Part shown: positions 24,593 to 38,660 of the stretch, in pieces | Layout: the number at the start of each line of letters is the position of its first letter | How positions within the stretch are numbered: position 1 is the first letter of the stretch | Source of the DNA: Trichoplax sp. H2 | Lineage: Eukaryota > Placozoa > Uniplacotomia > Trichoplacea | NCBI GenBank assembly: GCA_003344405.1 | Contig: NOWV01000090.1 | Location: 234,152-298,151, forward strand | Direction: 5' to 3' | DNA: 64,000 nt | Program-made: the position numbers and the translations under genes | The notes under the pieces: model-generated | Databases searched by the model: none | What the model saw: the letters and a program-made list of their open reading frames with translations, nothing else | Told to the model about the DNA's origin: nothing

Positions 24593-27500
24593 ACTTGAAC
24601 TTTTAACGGTAAACTTGCCTCCTCCAGAAGCGATTTCCTCTCCTACAGCTTTATTTTCAAGTGAAATTACTTGTTTTATAAATTTTAACTATTTCAACAA
24701 GACATATTAATAACATTTATAAATAGGGAGGGCAATACCCTAATCTAAACATCGATTATAATTATTAGCCTAACTTAAATCTAATACGTTAAATTTAATT
24801 ATTTATGCATTCTTTTAATATTTATATTTGAAAATGCTGCACACGATCAACTAACTTCATAGTGAAACGAATTATCAGAACTTTACTTTTAATTGCCAAC
24901 ATATTTTAGAATTGATATCACCAGCTTCATTATCAAACTGATTTTGTATTGATTCTTTATCAAAAAAATAAAATGGCGTTCTTAACCAATATTTACCTGC
25001 CATTTGATAAATATCAGCACGAATTCATAAGTCAAAACACTATATGTATTCCAATTTAGAAATGTTTCATGTATGCGTAAGGAACACCGTCAGGGAAGTC
25101 ATTGAATTATCTGTGATTCCTGACACCGATACTGTAATTAAAGTATTAATAACTCGCTTAGTCAAATAGTAATATCAATTTGTGATACATATTAGCTTCT
25201 ATAAAACTATTAGCTCATAATAACAATTATCATCATCTTAGAATCTACTGGTACTTCATAGTCAATCTGATTAACCTCTGTTCTGTGGTAGGAAATCAAA
25301 AGCAGCTATAGAAGTTGACCATACCACTCTCCTATAGGATTAAGTTATAGTTAAGAAGTCGCTACAAACTGCAGTAAATATCAGGAATACGATGATGGTT
25401 ATAGTTCGATTAGTCTAAGATATAAGATATACAAATTACACCTACAATTGCTATGATATTGTCACAAACTAGGAATAGTCGTAGCTTGCAATATAGGTTG
25501 AAAGTATGTTTTCGAATCTATGCTAATGTAAATTAGAATACGAATCAGTTGATATTCCTATGTAGATAGAATCAAGACTTGGCCCTGTTAGGCCTTCAAT
25601 CTAGCTAGATGATCATAATCTACTTTATTCTCAGCAAGGACGCAGCTTATATAACTTTTAGGTACTTAAAATTGATCAAACTGCACTAGTCACCTCGTCA
25701 TTTAGAAGTTAATCAAGTTAATGACCTAAAAGTCTCTATTTGCATAGAATAAATGCAGTCTATTCCTGCTAAATTACCTGTGCCGACATTAAATTGATCA
25801 ATTTCTATTCGTAGTTTAGAAAATATACATTTGGTTATCTTACTAAGATATTTCATCTAAACTTAAAGCTATACTTTTAATCTTAATATTATTCGAGGTG
25901 ATAAATATAATCTGGTTAAGCTAGTTGGTAATTACTATTTCAATCTACCTAATCCTAATCCTAAATAGAGGATTGCATGGTGTCGACTGCTTAGCGCTAC
26001 TAAAGTTCAATTAAGTAGATCATCAACCCTACAGGCATAAAAGTATGTATACGCCACGAAAATTGATTTTCGCGATACTTATCCAACCATCCATATTAGC
26101 ATAAGGAACTACAACTTTTCCCTGATCCCTTGAATGCCCAACAGAATTAATTGACAGTTAGTTATTATGCGAAAGTTTGCGAACGGCCAATAAGGTAGAT
26201 GGATTAAGTAGCTTAACATGGTAAATTTTCATACTGACCTTCACATTATGACTGCAATATTATCATTTAAATTTAAGAAAAAAATATACGAGATTAAATA
26301 ACGTCTACGCTGTTCTATTAACCTGACAGTTAACTTTTACGGTGCCAGGAATCGGTCATTTCATAATTTTGGCATTTTTAGAGAATAAAGTCAATTAAAC
26401 AATGTAAAGATATTTATTACTTTAAGATAGCGATATGTGTCAAATAGCTACCACAAATTTTACTATATCGATGGTTCTTTTAAGTACTTCGGATAACTAT
26501 CTACTCTTTAATTGACTACTTATATACTCTATTAGCAGTATATCCTTGTAATAATGTAATGATCTCAGCCAATTATAGTAGTACATTATGTGGCTAATAG
26601 GATAAAATGGTGCACTTGCCTTGTATCTATTTTGTTTACTCAAAATTTTGGTTACGTAAACGAAGCAACAGTAAAAGTAGGATTCTATTGCGCGATTATT
26701 ACAGTCCTGCAGTCTTTATCTTATCATATTATGGATATAGATCTGCATTTTCTGTTATGTTAAGCCTTAATACATTATAACAATTGTTTTGTTTACTATT
26801 GGCAGTTTTGCTACAATAAGAGGACGGGTAGTAGCTCAATACTTTGTTATTTAAAATAGTCTTAAATTAAAAGTAGTCGTAAAATTTACCGACGATACCA
26901 GAAAATAGTTCAGCACCTAATCAGGTACTAGAGTATTTAATTACTAGAAAATATTAAAGCTTTCAATCCTTTACTTTATTCTATCGCTTAGTATGTCCTT
27001 TAATAAGCTTAGATTTTACTATATGAATTTATGATGCTCAGATTCTTACAAACATTCGTGATTCGATCACTTATAAAATTATACCTTACTGAAGTCAGTC
27101 AATCTCAGTTATAATCTGTACTAATTAGACTTACAGCGCGTGCACTGTTTATCTCAAGTATGGATGGATATTTTTTTCAATAGGTAAAGCCGTAATGAGA
27201 ACAATTCCAAATCCCAATGAATCTAACGCAACTATATCACAAGTCGAATATATTATCATATGTTAAGTACGATATCGTAAATTAAATCGTTTCAGCGTTG
27301 AGAAAAAAGTATTAAAAAAGAGGTTTAACAAAGTTATTCCATTTAACTATCCTACATGTAGCTCAGGCTATCAACATAAAATCACACCCGAAGTTCACGG
27401 TACCCTGTAGCTTGTTTTATTTATAATCAAATTTTGAGAATAAAAATAGAGAGGCATTATTCACCGTGTAATTATCTATGCTTTGGCTCTTACATTAAAA

Positions 27501-28935
27501 TAAAACTCGTACCCCAGCGATCGCGTACAGTGATGAAATATAGAAGATTTAATGAAATTATACCCTTTATGAGTTGTTACATATGGTACATTAATTCAAT
27601 TTTATTAAATGAGATTACGAAGATCCACATATTATCCTAAAATTTTAATCTTATATTCGATTATGGAAAAAAAAACATAAATAAGCCTTTAATAAGCATC
27701 CCAGCAGACATATCCATCACGCCAGATATTAAAAACCATTTTATTTTAATTAATTAAATTTAATTTCAGGAACATGTTGCAAGATCGTTTCTTTGATATG
27801 CCCAGCATTTATAAACAATTTATTACCATAATAATATCGAAACTTCAGCCTTCCTATAAGCATATTTTTAATGTATAATTTATTGAAAGAAGAAAGTCCT
27901 TGATCTTAAAGTTCTACAATATTTGTATTACCTATACATACATATGAGTTAAATATAACGATCGTACTCCATGCTATGATTAGTAATGCCTAACAATACC
28001 AGAAAAATTACCTATCACTTTGCATTAACTACTATAAGTTAATTTTATTTAGATGGATAAAATTTTTAGAACATAACGCAAGTCTATTTGAGTCTTTTAC
28101 TTATTTTTTCCGATTATTCACACAATGACATTATAGCCGGACATTACACCGTAGTCTTATTTCACGCTAAAGCGTTTAAAGGTATAAAAAAACAAGTGTT
28201 CAAGAGTTCAACTTTTAAGTGCGCTTAACTTTTATTTTCATTATCCAAAAATTAAAATATATTGCGCCTATTGGCAATGTTAATTTAAAAGCTAAGTATG
28301 CTGGTGAAAGACATGTACCAGTCATTATTTGCACTGTGTAAGATAGTAACAGAACATACCGTAGCATTACAAAGCTTCTATAGAATTATGACGTGCTTAG
28401 TCATATTTACATTGTCAGTGATGGGCATAATTCGATATGTGTCACAGTAGATTTATAATACTTAAATAAAATAATTAGCGAGTGAAAGAGCAATTTGATA
28501 GATACCAGCTTAGTAAGCTATAACCTTTGGCCTTTTCTTCTATTTGGGTCCGTATGCTATTTTATCATAATAATTAAAACTACTGTCTTCTTATTGGTAT
28601 TGACCATATGGTTAAACAATCAAATTTTTTAGCCATAGGTATCTCCAGTTTTTAACAGGGCTAATAGTAGCTAGTACGACACAGACATGCATTGCATCAT
28701 AGGTCAATAGTATAAAATTAATCGTAAGATTAATCAATTTGTTATGAACTTTTTCATCATCACATCGGTGCAATATGATAATAGTGAAGAGGAAGAACCG
28801 AAGTCAACAATTGCATTTAGTTTCATAAAAATTTTAATTTGTCTTCAAATTCTGTAATATCAAGCGACATTCAACCTCTTTAATAATTATATTTGAGAGA
28901 ATTAGCCGGCAATTACCTTCTCTACAAGCCTAACC
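24593..28935. other. Intergenic between the two receptors, no gene seen
   Basis: 4.3 kb of AT-rich sequence. The open frames are short and not protein-like, and I saw no RNA gene or transposon end. It should hold the 5' control region of receptor B near its right end. Confidence 0.45.
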
Positions 28936-31900
28936 ATGCATTTCAATGTATTTACCAAAGTTTGTCCTCTTTTCTTTTTCATCATCTACAACTTCAACCT
29001 TGTAAGTTACTAATGCTAGTAAAATATTTATATCATTTAATATTAAAAGATTCTTTAAATACGGAAAGGCATTAAAATATTACCAATATCAGTAGAATTT
29101 TCTCGAGAAAAAACGTTACTTTTAAATATTATGCCGTTTAATTAGATAATAGTAACTTTATAACCTATAATATCAATTTCTACCTCCAATTGTTAACATC
29201 GGAAATCATATTTTAATCTGATATTTTTTGATTGTATGATTATTTCCAAGTGGTTAATTTTCGATATACCTGGAAAAATTGCAATGCAAGGTAGGAAAAA
29301 TACTGTATTCTGTTATTGTAATAATTGAACGATATTTGAAGTCATGCTATTCTTCTAGAGAAAATATTTTGCATCGATCTAAGCTATAAAATCAAACCAG
29401 TTTCTTTGTTATATCCTTTTAGATTGTGGTGATTATATGCCAGCTTTTCTGTATACTGGCTATATTATATCACCAAATTATCCTTATAACTATTCCTCAC
29501 CACTGTTTTGCTCTTGGTCAGTGGGAAGTGGACAGAATGGAACTGCTATCGTTAAAGTAATCGATTTTAACCTTCGTCCACGAGTAGAAGGAGTTTGTAG
29601 CGATTCTGTAAGCTTTTCGTTCGGTGTAGAACCTGATTTTAGAGGTTTACCATACTGTGGTCGTACTTATCCTCAGAATGTCTACTTTCAAAGTCGGAAC
29701 ATACATATTATATTTGCGACACAAAGAGGTTCACCTGGAAATTATACTGGCTTCAAAATGAGTTATTCTTTATGTAAGTAAAATAATTTAATCTCTGATA
29801 CGACGATTACAAGTCCAAATCTATGCTAAGAAGCTTTGCTAAAATTGAAGTATCCACGTTTTTTATAGATGTAAATCAAAATAACACTGTATTTACCTAT
29901 CAAGACCCAATTTCAACTCCCATTCGTGAAATATCGTTAAACAACCAAAGCATACGAATTACCGGACGTAATAAAATCCATTTAACTTGCGGCTATAAAA
30001 ATTTACCCGTACTCAATGGCACGAAATTTCAGTGGTATCTTAATAATCAAACCCTAGGCCCTGTTATTTCTCCAAGCCAGCCCACTTTCAACCACTCCAA
30101 TTTCTATCGTCTTCAACTGAGTCAGTATCAAAATATGGTAATCTTGCAAGTGTTTCCCAGCACAGAATTCAAATTTGACGGCCATTATGGGTGTAGTATC
30201 TTTACTCCTGCTCAAGATATATCCCTTGGAGGAAATTTATTGATGATATCAAATTATAGAGTCAACATAAAAGGAGATTATACGGTCATTGCAGGTAATA
30301 CATTGCAATTGCAATGCACAGTCACTTATACGTCGGGCATAGCCGGTGGTTCTGAAAATTTCATATGGTATCGATCACAAATTCCGATCGTATCAGGTTA
30401 GTAGTCCAATTTAATTTTAAAATATAGCTGGCAAGTTTAATTATTGGAAGCTTATCTAATTTGTGCACTTGTATTGAATCTATGATGAGATTTATTTTAA
30501 TGTCGGTATCCGGCATTGGAGCAACCCTTCATAGATGGGTTTAAATTCGCAATTGAAGATAGTATAAATACTGTAATATAATTTGATATCGACATTCCAG
30601 TATTCTAGATTAATTTAATCCGAGTACTTGTATTGAATACAAGATAAAATTTATTTTAATGGCGTTATCAGATTAACCCTTCAATGATGGGTTTAATTGG
30701 CAATTGAAGATAGGACAATAGTTATGCATAATGCAGTTCGATACTGACATTCTAGTATTCAATTCAACTTATTAGTAAATTATAACAGGCAACAATACTC
30801 CACAGTGCTTTAAATTCGTAATTGAAGGCAGTATAAATAGTCATTGCAAATAATATAGCTTGATATTGATATTCTAATGTTTTAGTTCCATTTAATGGTA
30901 AACTGTAGCCCGCGATAATACTTGATGGAAGCTAATTTAATCTATGTGCTTGTATTGAATATATGATGAGATTTATTTCAATGTCAGCATCGGATTAATC
31001 CTTTAATGATGGATTTAATTGGCAATTGAAGATAGTATAAATAGTTACACATAATAGGGTCTTTATATTGATATTCGAATATCAATCCTTTATACAGGTG
31101 CCAATTCAAATGTTCAAATTGAAAGACAAGGCTCAGAATCCATACTAACTCTAAGGAATATACAGCGACAATCTTCTAATACAAGCCTAACACATTTTAC
31201 TTGTAGTTATGATGGCGTTATGGGTATAAAGGAGGCCCATCATACTATAGAAATTTTTCCAGCTCAGCCGCAACCATCTACATGTCCGAAACAGCAACAA
31301 AATGACTTTTCATGGCCAGAAACACCCGTTGATGCTGTTGCCGTAATTCCTTGCGGACAATTATCGTCAGGTTTGTAACAGAAAATTTAACTTATTTTAT
31401 TGCTTTAGTCAGTTTCAAGAGTACATTATTTATGATGCCCGCCTTCTAAGTTACTGGAGTAAAGCTAGCTACTAATTCAATATTTCATTTTTTGAATTTC
31501 TTTATTTCTATATCACCTTGATTTAGGCAATGTTACTCGTGCTTGCTTGCTGGATACTGCGGAACAGCTGCCTAGATGGGGAAGCGTTTCCAGTATTAAT
31601 TGCGTTAGTCAACCTTTTATTTCCATTCAACAGCAGGTTAGTCAGGATAAACAGCCTAACGTTCATTCAGTGTAATCATCAACTTAATCAAAAGTTAACA
31701 AAAACTAATTTACTACGTCAATCTCCTAAATTTTATGTGATAACTAGGCTTCCAATTTAACTGATAAGAATAATAATGCTACAGAAGTCCTGACTAGGCT
31801 ACAAAATATCACAAATACTCCATCTAATCAGAGCCTGACAGGAGGAGATATTTTAGTTGCCAATTCTATATTAGAAAAAGTAGCTAATATAAGCGATGAA

Positions 31901-34900
31901 CTATCTATCCAAATTAAAGACCTTTACGTGAGTCTATCATTAGATTGAAAATAGAATAACTGTACTACAGAAGCCATTTATTAATTATTATAAGATAGCT
32001 ATTTCTGAACGACTTATTTCAAATGTAGAACTGATTAATGCAGTTAGAGTTCACTAAACCTTCATATATCGCCATTAAATAGATTTGATATATTTAAATT
32101 TATAACTATCATTTAGGAATTTGTGAGAACTGGAAGTAACTTGATAGAGAAAAAAAACAGAGATCAGTGGATCGAGATACAAAAGGTAGAGATCTCAAAA
32201 ATAGATTTGATTTTAAGTTGCTGATGGCAAAAATATAGTATCATTGCATAGCGCATTATTTGACGATCATTAAAAGTTCTAACCCTTAATTTATAAACTT
32301 TACGCTTTTACATTAATAAGATTAATTATATACTAATAGACCAAACCAGGAACAACGGAACTAGCTCAAAACTTAGATCGATATGGTAGTTTAGTTGGAT
32401 TAAGCAATGAGACAATCATTGTGGCAGCAGATAATATAGGTATATCAATTTCAAAAACATATCCTGATATTTCATTGACTTGATACTTTATTCATAAAGT
32501 CATCAGTAGTATAGCCTGCATAGGAAGCAATTTGTCTAGCTCTTAGCATCACAAAATGCTTTTCTAAAACATTTCAATTTCTGATTCTATTAAAACATGG
32601 ATTTAGTTAGCATTCTACGATTAATTTCATATTTATAAGCAATAAATTGCACCATTTCCAACTAGGAAGTGTGGATAGAAGCTGAAAATAATTCTGATTT
32701 ACCAATAGTTATGGAAATAAGCGCCCTTAGTACCGAAACTGAACAGCCATATCAATTTCCTAGCGAATTCACTAATAGAGTAGATCAGCCGGCAACCAAT
32801 ATTGTCCTTCAAACTAATAGTTCTAGGCGATGGCTCAAGGGGAACCAGATTAATTTGCCTCCAACTGTATTTCAAAGTAATTTTATCCAAGCAAAGAATA
32901 GGCTGGATACTATATATCATAAAATACTTGAGTAAACGTTGAGTTAATTCATTAATATCAATAATTTTATTTCATTCCTAAATGTAGGCTATGATGTTTC
33001 AACTACAATTAAAATAGTAAGCTTCATTTATAAAACTTTAAACGAACTTTTACCCGAACAAGTCGACCAGACTCTTAAGTAAGCTAACTTAGCGATCTAT
33101 TTGATATCGATAATATTATAATCATTATTTGCAAATGGAATTTCTTTCAATACTATGAAGACAGATGCGATTCCCCTGATTTCTAATATAAATTATAGAT
33201 TATGTTTCAATTCTAAATAGAACATAGAAAGATTAATAATTTTATTGAAATATTTTTATAGAACTAACTCGAGCCGATGGATTCCACAAACAGTAGTAAT
33301 CTCGACATCACTTTATCCGCCACTCAATAAAAAGCTACTTGAGCCAATTGACTATACTTTGCAAAAAGTGTCCAACAGCGAGGTCATTCCATTGCATAAA
33401 AATTTAATTCTGTTACCTGTTTTGACTTAAAAAATAATTGCTATAATGTTATTTCTGTCTAGTGCTTCAACTTGCATACATTTGCTAAATATTTATCTTG
33501 ATTATAGCTTTTATTCAATCGCGAATTATATAAAGTTACTGACGAATTCAATTGCTCATTCTGGAATTATACCATCAAGTACATGATTTGCTACTTAAAA
33601 CGCTTTAAACTAGCAGCTGTTTCTTTGCACTAAAGTTGTTTATTTTAATCAAAATATCTTAAGGACTATCCACACGGGAGCTTGGTCTAGACTAGGATGT
33701 CGAACGAAATCCTCAAACGCCAGCCACATAGTTTGTGAATGCGATCATTTAACGAATTTTGCAGTACTCCTAAGATTATCAGAAAGAAATGTAAGCTTTT
33801 CTAAGCTAATCTTTAACGAAATGTACTTTGTAATTACTTTTAATGTATTCCTTGTTGAAATAAAGATGCATATGGTCATAAGACTAATACCAATTAATTT
33901 CAATTTTTCTTCATTTCTTGAAACAGCTTACCCAACCTATCCTGCTCTCACTTGAAATAATTACATATGTTGGTTGTGGCTTTTCTGTTGTTGGATTGAG
34001 CTCCACCTTAGTTATCTACTCTGTATTATGGAAGTAATTATTCTGGATATTCATTAACTTCTGCTAATATCGATGATAGATAAAATTAGTCCTATACCTA
34101 TTAAATACTGTTTTATTAATAAATGAAACTGTTGCTTTTCCTACTTGTAAAACTATTAGATTCTTAAAAAATCCAACCAACAAAATTCATATGAATTTAT
34201 TCGCTTGGCTATTAGTTGCTAACTTAATCATCATGTTTGTGGATTTAGCAAAGCATATCAAGGTAATTTATATGACGATTATTGAACTCAGTAAAATTTC
34301 AATTATTTTCGCTATCAAAAGCATGATTGCAACGATCAAGACATATATTTTCAATATGTAATCTATCTAATATAATAGGTTCTATGTACTATCCTGGCTT
34401 CCGTACTCCATTTCTCACTACTGACTACGTTTATGTGGATGTTGGTAGAAGGCATACATATTTACCTTGTACTTATAAAAGTTTTTGATGTCAATGAAAA
34501 ATTCCTGTACTACCAATTAGCATCAATAGGTCTGTTTTATTCAAACAGATATAGAATAGGTCAATTTACCTTACAGAAATAAAAGTAAATTTAATGATGA
34601 TGTTATCTTTTATTGGTACCAGGTGTTCCCGCTTTGATAGCTGGCTTAACCGCTGCGATTATGTGTGGAGCTGCAGGAATGGAATATTATTTAAGTTCAC
34701 AAGGGTCCGACTAATATTAATATGTCTAGTATCATACTCGTGATTCCTACAATTCTAAATACAAGGAAGCCTTGAAAATAAAACCGTTGAACTTAGGACA
34801 GCCTATTTTTTACTCTTCCTTTTAATTTATATTATTCTTTCAATTTTTCTATAGTTGCTGGTTATCAGCTACAAATTGGGTTATTCTCGCATTTGTCATT

Positions 34901-37727
34901 CCATTTGTAATCATCTTTGTAGTAAGTTTGTAATCAATAGTTATCAAAATATTACATCTTTAACAAAGTTCCAGGATATATAGCTATAAATACTAAAGCT
35001 ACTGTATTGCATATATTAAATTAATTTAGCAAATGTAAGATTCCCAACTAAAGGTCTCTTAAATCTTGTAGACAAACATTGTATTTTGTGGTATGGCAAT
35101 TTACACTATGCTCAATACACAAAAAGTAGCTCAGGAGACCGGAGATCTGCAGAAAACAAAGTTTGTTTTAATAGCTTTCTATACTAAAATTGTTTCATAC
35201 AAATGCTAGATAAACAAAGTAAGGATCTCTTTTTCATATGATTAATATCATTCTTAAGAATCGCGTTGAGAGGCTTGAGCATTTTAGCCCCCATCCTAGG
35301 TTTAACCTGGTCTTTTGGTTGCATTCTTATGATATCTGATAATGTTGTGATACAATATCTATTTGCAATTACTAATTCGGTACAGGTAGGTATAAATTAT
35401 AACAGAAGATCATTCTAAATATTCGCATTTACTAACGGCAAGGATTTATTATTATAAATTCTAACCTTAGGGACTATACATCTTCCTTGCTTACTGCGCC
35501 TTCAGTCAAAAGGTAAGCGATAAAAATTTATGACTCATGTTACTAATCCAAATCGTCTGCAATACTTAACAGCATAATTTGATTCTATCAATCATTCATT
35601 TAAATAAACGTTTTGTTATGTTAATCATCAGAATAGCGGCCAGTTAATTTGTATCTCACTAAATAATTTAGACCTAAATTTAAATGACCAGAAATTCTAT
35701 CAAGTAGCAATAATTATAATTTCTTGTACAATTCATGAAGAAATAACGAGCGCTGTTTGTTATATTTTTTTATTACAAATAAAGTAAAATTTCATTGAAT
35801 ATTTCAATAATTACTTAACATTGACCAGAAACTTATCAATAATCGTTAATAATAATATTATTGGGATTCTATTCTCCGCTTGGATTCGTAATAGTTTTAA
35901 AATTTAAAAATTTATTATTCCCTTTGCTTTTAGTTCAAGTTTAGCAGTAGCCTAGAATTTCTATCCAGTCATAGCGATATAAGTTATGATTGCAATCCTA
36001 ACCTTCAAAATTTAAAAATTGATTGAGAAGGTTACTTTGCTTACTCAGTAACTACCATAGAATAATTGCTTTGCAGCAATTTCCAAAGTGAAATTTTAAA
36101 GGATGTAGGTAATATTGCTGATAGAGTTCTATTAATTGAACTAATAGGTTAAAGAGGCCTATGGTAAATACAAGAAACAGGGAAAAAGACATTTTATAAT
36201 GAAAGAAAAGCCAAGGTAACAAAAGTCGCTACTCTTGATATATATTTTACCTTTATCGAAGGGTACGAAATACAATTTTTGCTATAAAAGCGCCAGAATC
36301 AAAAAGTTAATGCCTTTCTTTACATAATTTTTTTAAATATTGTTCCGTAGCAACACGAAAGAAAAATCGAATGATTCCTCTTATCCAAGTTCCAAAGTTG
36401 GGTATGTTAGCTATCAAATTGAGTAATGATTGCTCTGTTGGTCTTTGATAAAACAAAGGGGACATGATCAGATTTTAAAATGGCACGTAATAAATATCTT
36501 TAAAGTGAAAACTTTGCAAGAAAGCTATATATATAAATTCCTATCTGTTTTGAAGCAGATTACGAATCATGTTCAGTTAGTGTTTTAGTATTGGCGGTAG
36601 GCTATATTGAAAGATCACTACGTACGAATAATCCTACATGCTTAGTTATTATTTTATTACAAAATTTATTTTGTATGAGTTCTACATCGAATATAACACA
36701 GAACAGCATTAAGTTAATTAAGACACTGTTATTAATTGTCTTCCTACTATGCTGCATATAATAAATTCAAAGCAATTTCTGACTCTTTAGCGTACATACA
36801 CATAAGAGTATCCCTGTAATTGCGGAGAGCAGCAGTAAAACTTTGCGAGATAATATTCTATACGTAAATTCTAATTATAAATACCTATAGTAAAGAAGCT
36901 TAGAAAATTAAATTGCGATGTATACCATCTGACATGTTAGGAATGCAAGAGTATTTGCAAATTTTCAAGTTATAAATCATTACATAGCAGTGATAAATCT
37001 AGTATATTTAAATTCGAAAATAGTGTAGCAACGAGAAATGGAACTAAATATTTAGCTTTGTCGGAAGCATTTATGCTCTAGTCACCACCAACAGATATTT
37101 ATTTTATTTTGAATTTAAGATTTTATTCTATTTTCATCTAATACTAGCAACGTAAAAACAGAAAAAACATCTATAATAACCAGTACAGACGTCGAAAAAT
37201 CTGTAAACGTAACATCGGCGGAACAAATGAAACAGGAAAATATAAACCCTGAATCGTGTGAAGAAAATTTCGTCGTGCTATCAGTTCCTGAAGTTTCAGT
37301 ATTACCAGAAACGAACGATAGCCTAGCGGATACTGATAGTCGTGCCGATAGCGAACTAGATCAAAAACCTCTAAGTGGTGGAGATCCAATAGAGCGCAAG
37401 AATGAAGAAGAAGTATTAAAAAAGCAAAGTTATTCAGATCAAGAAAATCTCTCTTTAGAAGATCAGCAAGAGTTACTTCGTATTAAGATTAGAGGTTTAC
37501 ATCCTCAAGCATCGACTGATGAAATTAGGGAATATTTTAAAAGATATGGCAAAATTGAAAGGATTGGTAGCATCAGTAAACATCAGGCTAATCAGTCCGA
37601 TGATGAAAACGAAGATACTGTGGAAACATACGTAGTATACCACGAAAAATCTGCAATCGATAGTATCTTCAGCGAAACTAAAGATACTCACATCATTCAT
37701 GATCGTCAAGTCTATCTGCAATTGTAA
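28936..37727 (+). CDS. Adhesion GPCR B: CUB, Ig, HormR, GAIN/GPS, 7TM, RRM-like tail
   Basis: Exons: 28936-29001, 29251-29290 (tentative), 29423-29773, 29869-30396, 31098-31370, 31527-31636, 31748-31927, 32117-32185, 32340-32439, 32670-32876, 32988-33078, 33262-33382, 33508-33578, 33664-33790, 33927-34033, 34160-34262, 34379-34529, 34623-34704, 34855-34921, 35072-35160, 35259-35385, 35471-35512, 36148-36215, 36351-36401, 37148-37727. Total 3801 nt, about 1266 residues. A signal-peptide exon (VCPLFFFIIY core) with a phase-0 GTAAGT donor precedes CUB (36-152, first cysteine present), two Ig-like domains (153-405), HormR (CPKQQQNDFSWP to INCVSQ), GAIN, GPS ([19 protein letters not shown]) and 7TM (779-1030; [41 protein letters not shown]). 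The acidic tail ends in an RRM-like domain (about 1185-1266). Fourteen exons, from HormR to the first tail exon, match receptor A in length and phase. The donor after exon 33262-33382 (GTCATT) is weak and inferred by homology. The first two exons and the last exon's membership are the least certain parts. Confidence 0.9.
30440..31090 (+). repeat. Degenerate tandem repeats in an intron of receptor B
   Basis: Units built around 'cttgtattgaat', 'gagatttatttta' and 'ggcaattgaagatag' start near 30467, 30620 and 30948, with a partial unit at about 30805-30890. The period is about 150-160 bases. It is noncoding and sits between the Ig exon and the exon that completes Ig2. Confidence 0.7.
33508..33790 (+). 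other. GPS autoproteolysis motif of receptor B (two exons)
   Basis: Exons 33508-33578 and 33664-33790 encode NCSFWNYT, GAWSRLGC and [14 protein letters not shown], with all cysteines and the HL/T site. Both exons have exactly the lengths of their counterparts in receptor A (71 and 127 nt). Confidence 0.92.
37479..37724 (+). other. RRM-like domain at the end of receptor B tail
   Basis: The last ~82 residues read as beta-alpha-beta-beta-alpha-beta: strand RIKIRGL (RNP2 position), helix STDEIREYFKRYG, strand KIERIGSI, an acidic loop, strand TYVVYHE (RNP1 position), helix KSAIDSIFSE, and strand IIHDRQVYLQL. Spacing and hydrophobic pattern follow RRMs. The RNA-contact residues are mostly lost: Lys replaces the RNP2 aromatic, and the RNP1 Arg-Gly-Phe is Thr-Val-Glu, with only the fifth-position aromatic kept. 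It may therefore bind protein rather than RNA. The frame is open back to the acceptor at 37147/37148, 26 codons before the first ATG. Confidence 0.75.
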
Positions 37728-38660
37728 ATTCCGTTGTATAGCAATCCGATCTCAGATAATCAACATAAACGAGTACGGAAAGGCCTATAAATTGATAGAT
37801 AAAAACTCGTAAGATATAGACAGAGCTAACATATACTTGAGAAATCAATTAGTCTCCAATTTTATCACTAAATTTTAAAGGTTCAAAATTCAGGTATACT
37901 ATTGGTGTTAATTAGACATTACCAATATCTTTCTTATCTTTTTTCCTGCTGTTAAAATACTTTATCTAATTGCTATCCATGAATTTAAACGTACATCGTC
38001 CATGATATGATATTATACGGTAACTGCAATTTTATCGTATTATATCGTCATATAATTTAACCTCAGTATTAATTTAAGAGCACTTTGATGAAATAATTGT
38101 TTACGAGTATATTTCAGCTCATATCGTATGTGTAAATGAATGACTGCTAAATTGATAGTATAGCTTTTTTTACTTTCCTTCATAACTTTATTACAATATA
38201 AGCGTATGGTTAGTTTATTATTTAAAATAAAGAAAAATAGTACCAAATCCAATCAGAAGATTATATGTTAGATGTTAGATCATAAAAAAATTTCTAGACT
38301 AAAATTAATATATTCGAATGATCTTAAAAGCTATAACTTCAAAGTATAAGACGCATTTACTTTGTTCTCGGTTAAAAATACGAGAGATTTCGGTAACCAA
38401 CTCGAGAAGATATACAACATACACTAGAAAGGAAAATTATAGCTTCACTTTCATATTTGCTAGCATAGTAAGCATATGTATATCTAGCCAGCTTAGCCAA
38501 TCCAGACACCGATAAGGGAGGGAATTCATCGATAGTCGTGCCTTGATCTGATAAAGTGCCAACATTGATATTCTACGTTTATCATTTACAGCTCATTGAA
38601 GTTTGCTGAATCGTAAATTATGCAATATTTAGTTTTTATTATGAAAAGATTTACTTATTG
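37728..38660. other. 3' flank of receptor B
   Basis: No gene was recognised. An AATAAA at 38226-38231 is a possible distant poly(A) signal for receptor B, 499 bases past its stop. Confidence 0.4.

Noticed and set aside
29236-29290. ATG at 29236 as the start of receptor B
   Set aside because: The peptide it would give is not a signal peptide. An exon at 28936-29001 gives a good signal peptide and the same phase-0 GTAAGT donor as receptor A, leaving 29251-29290 as an internal exon.
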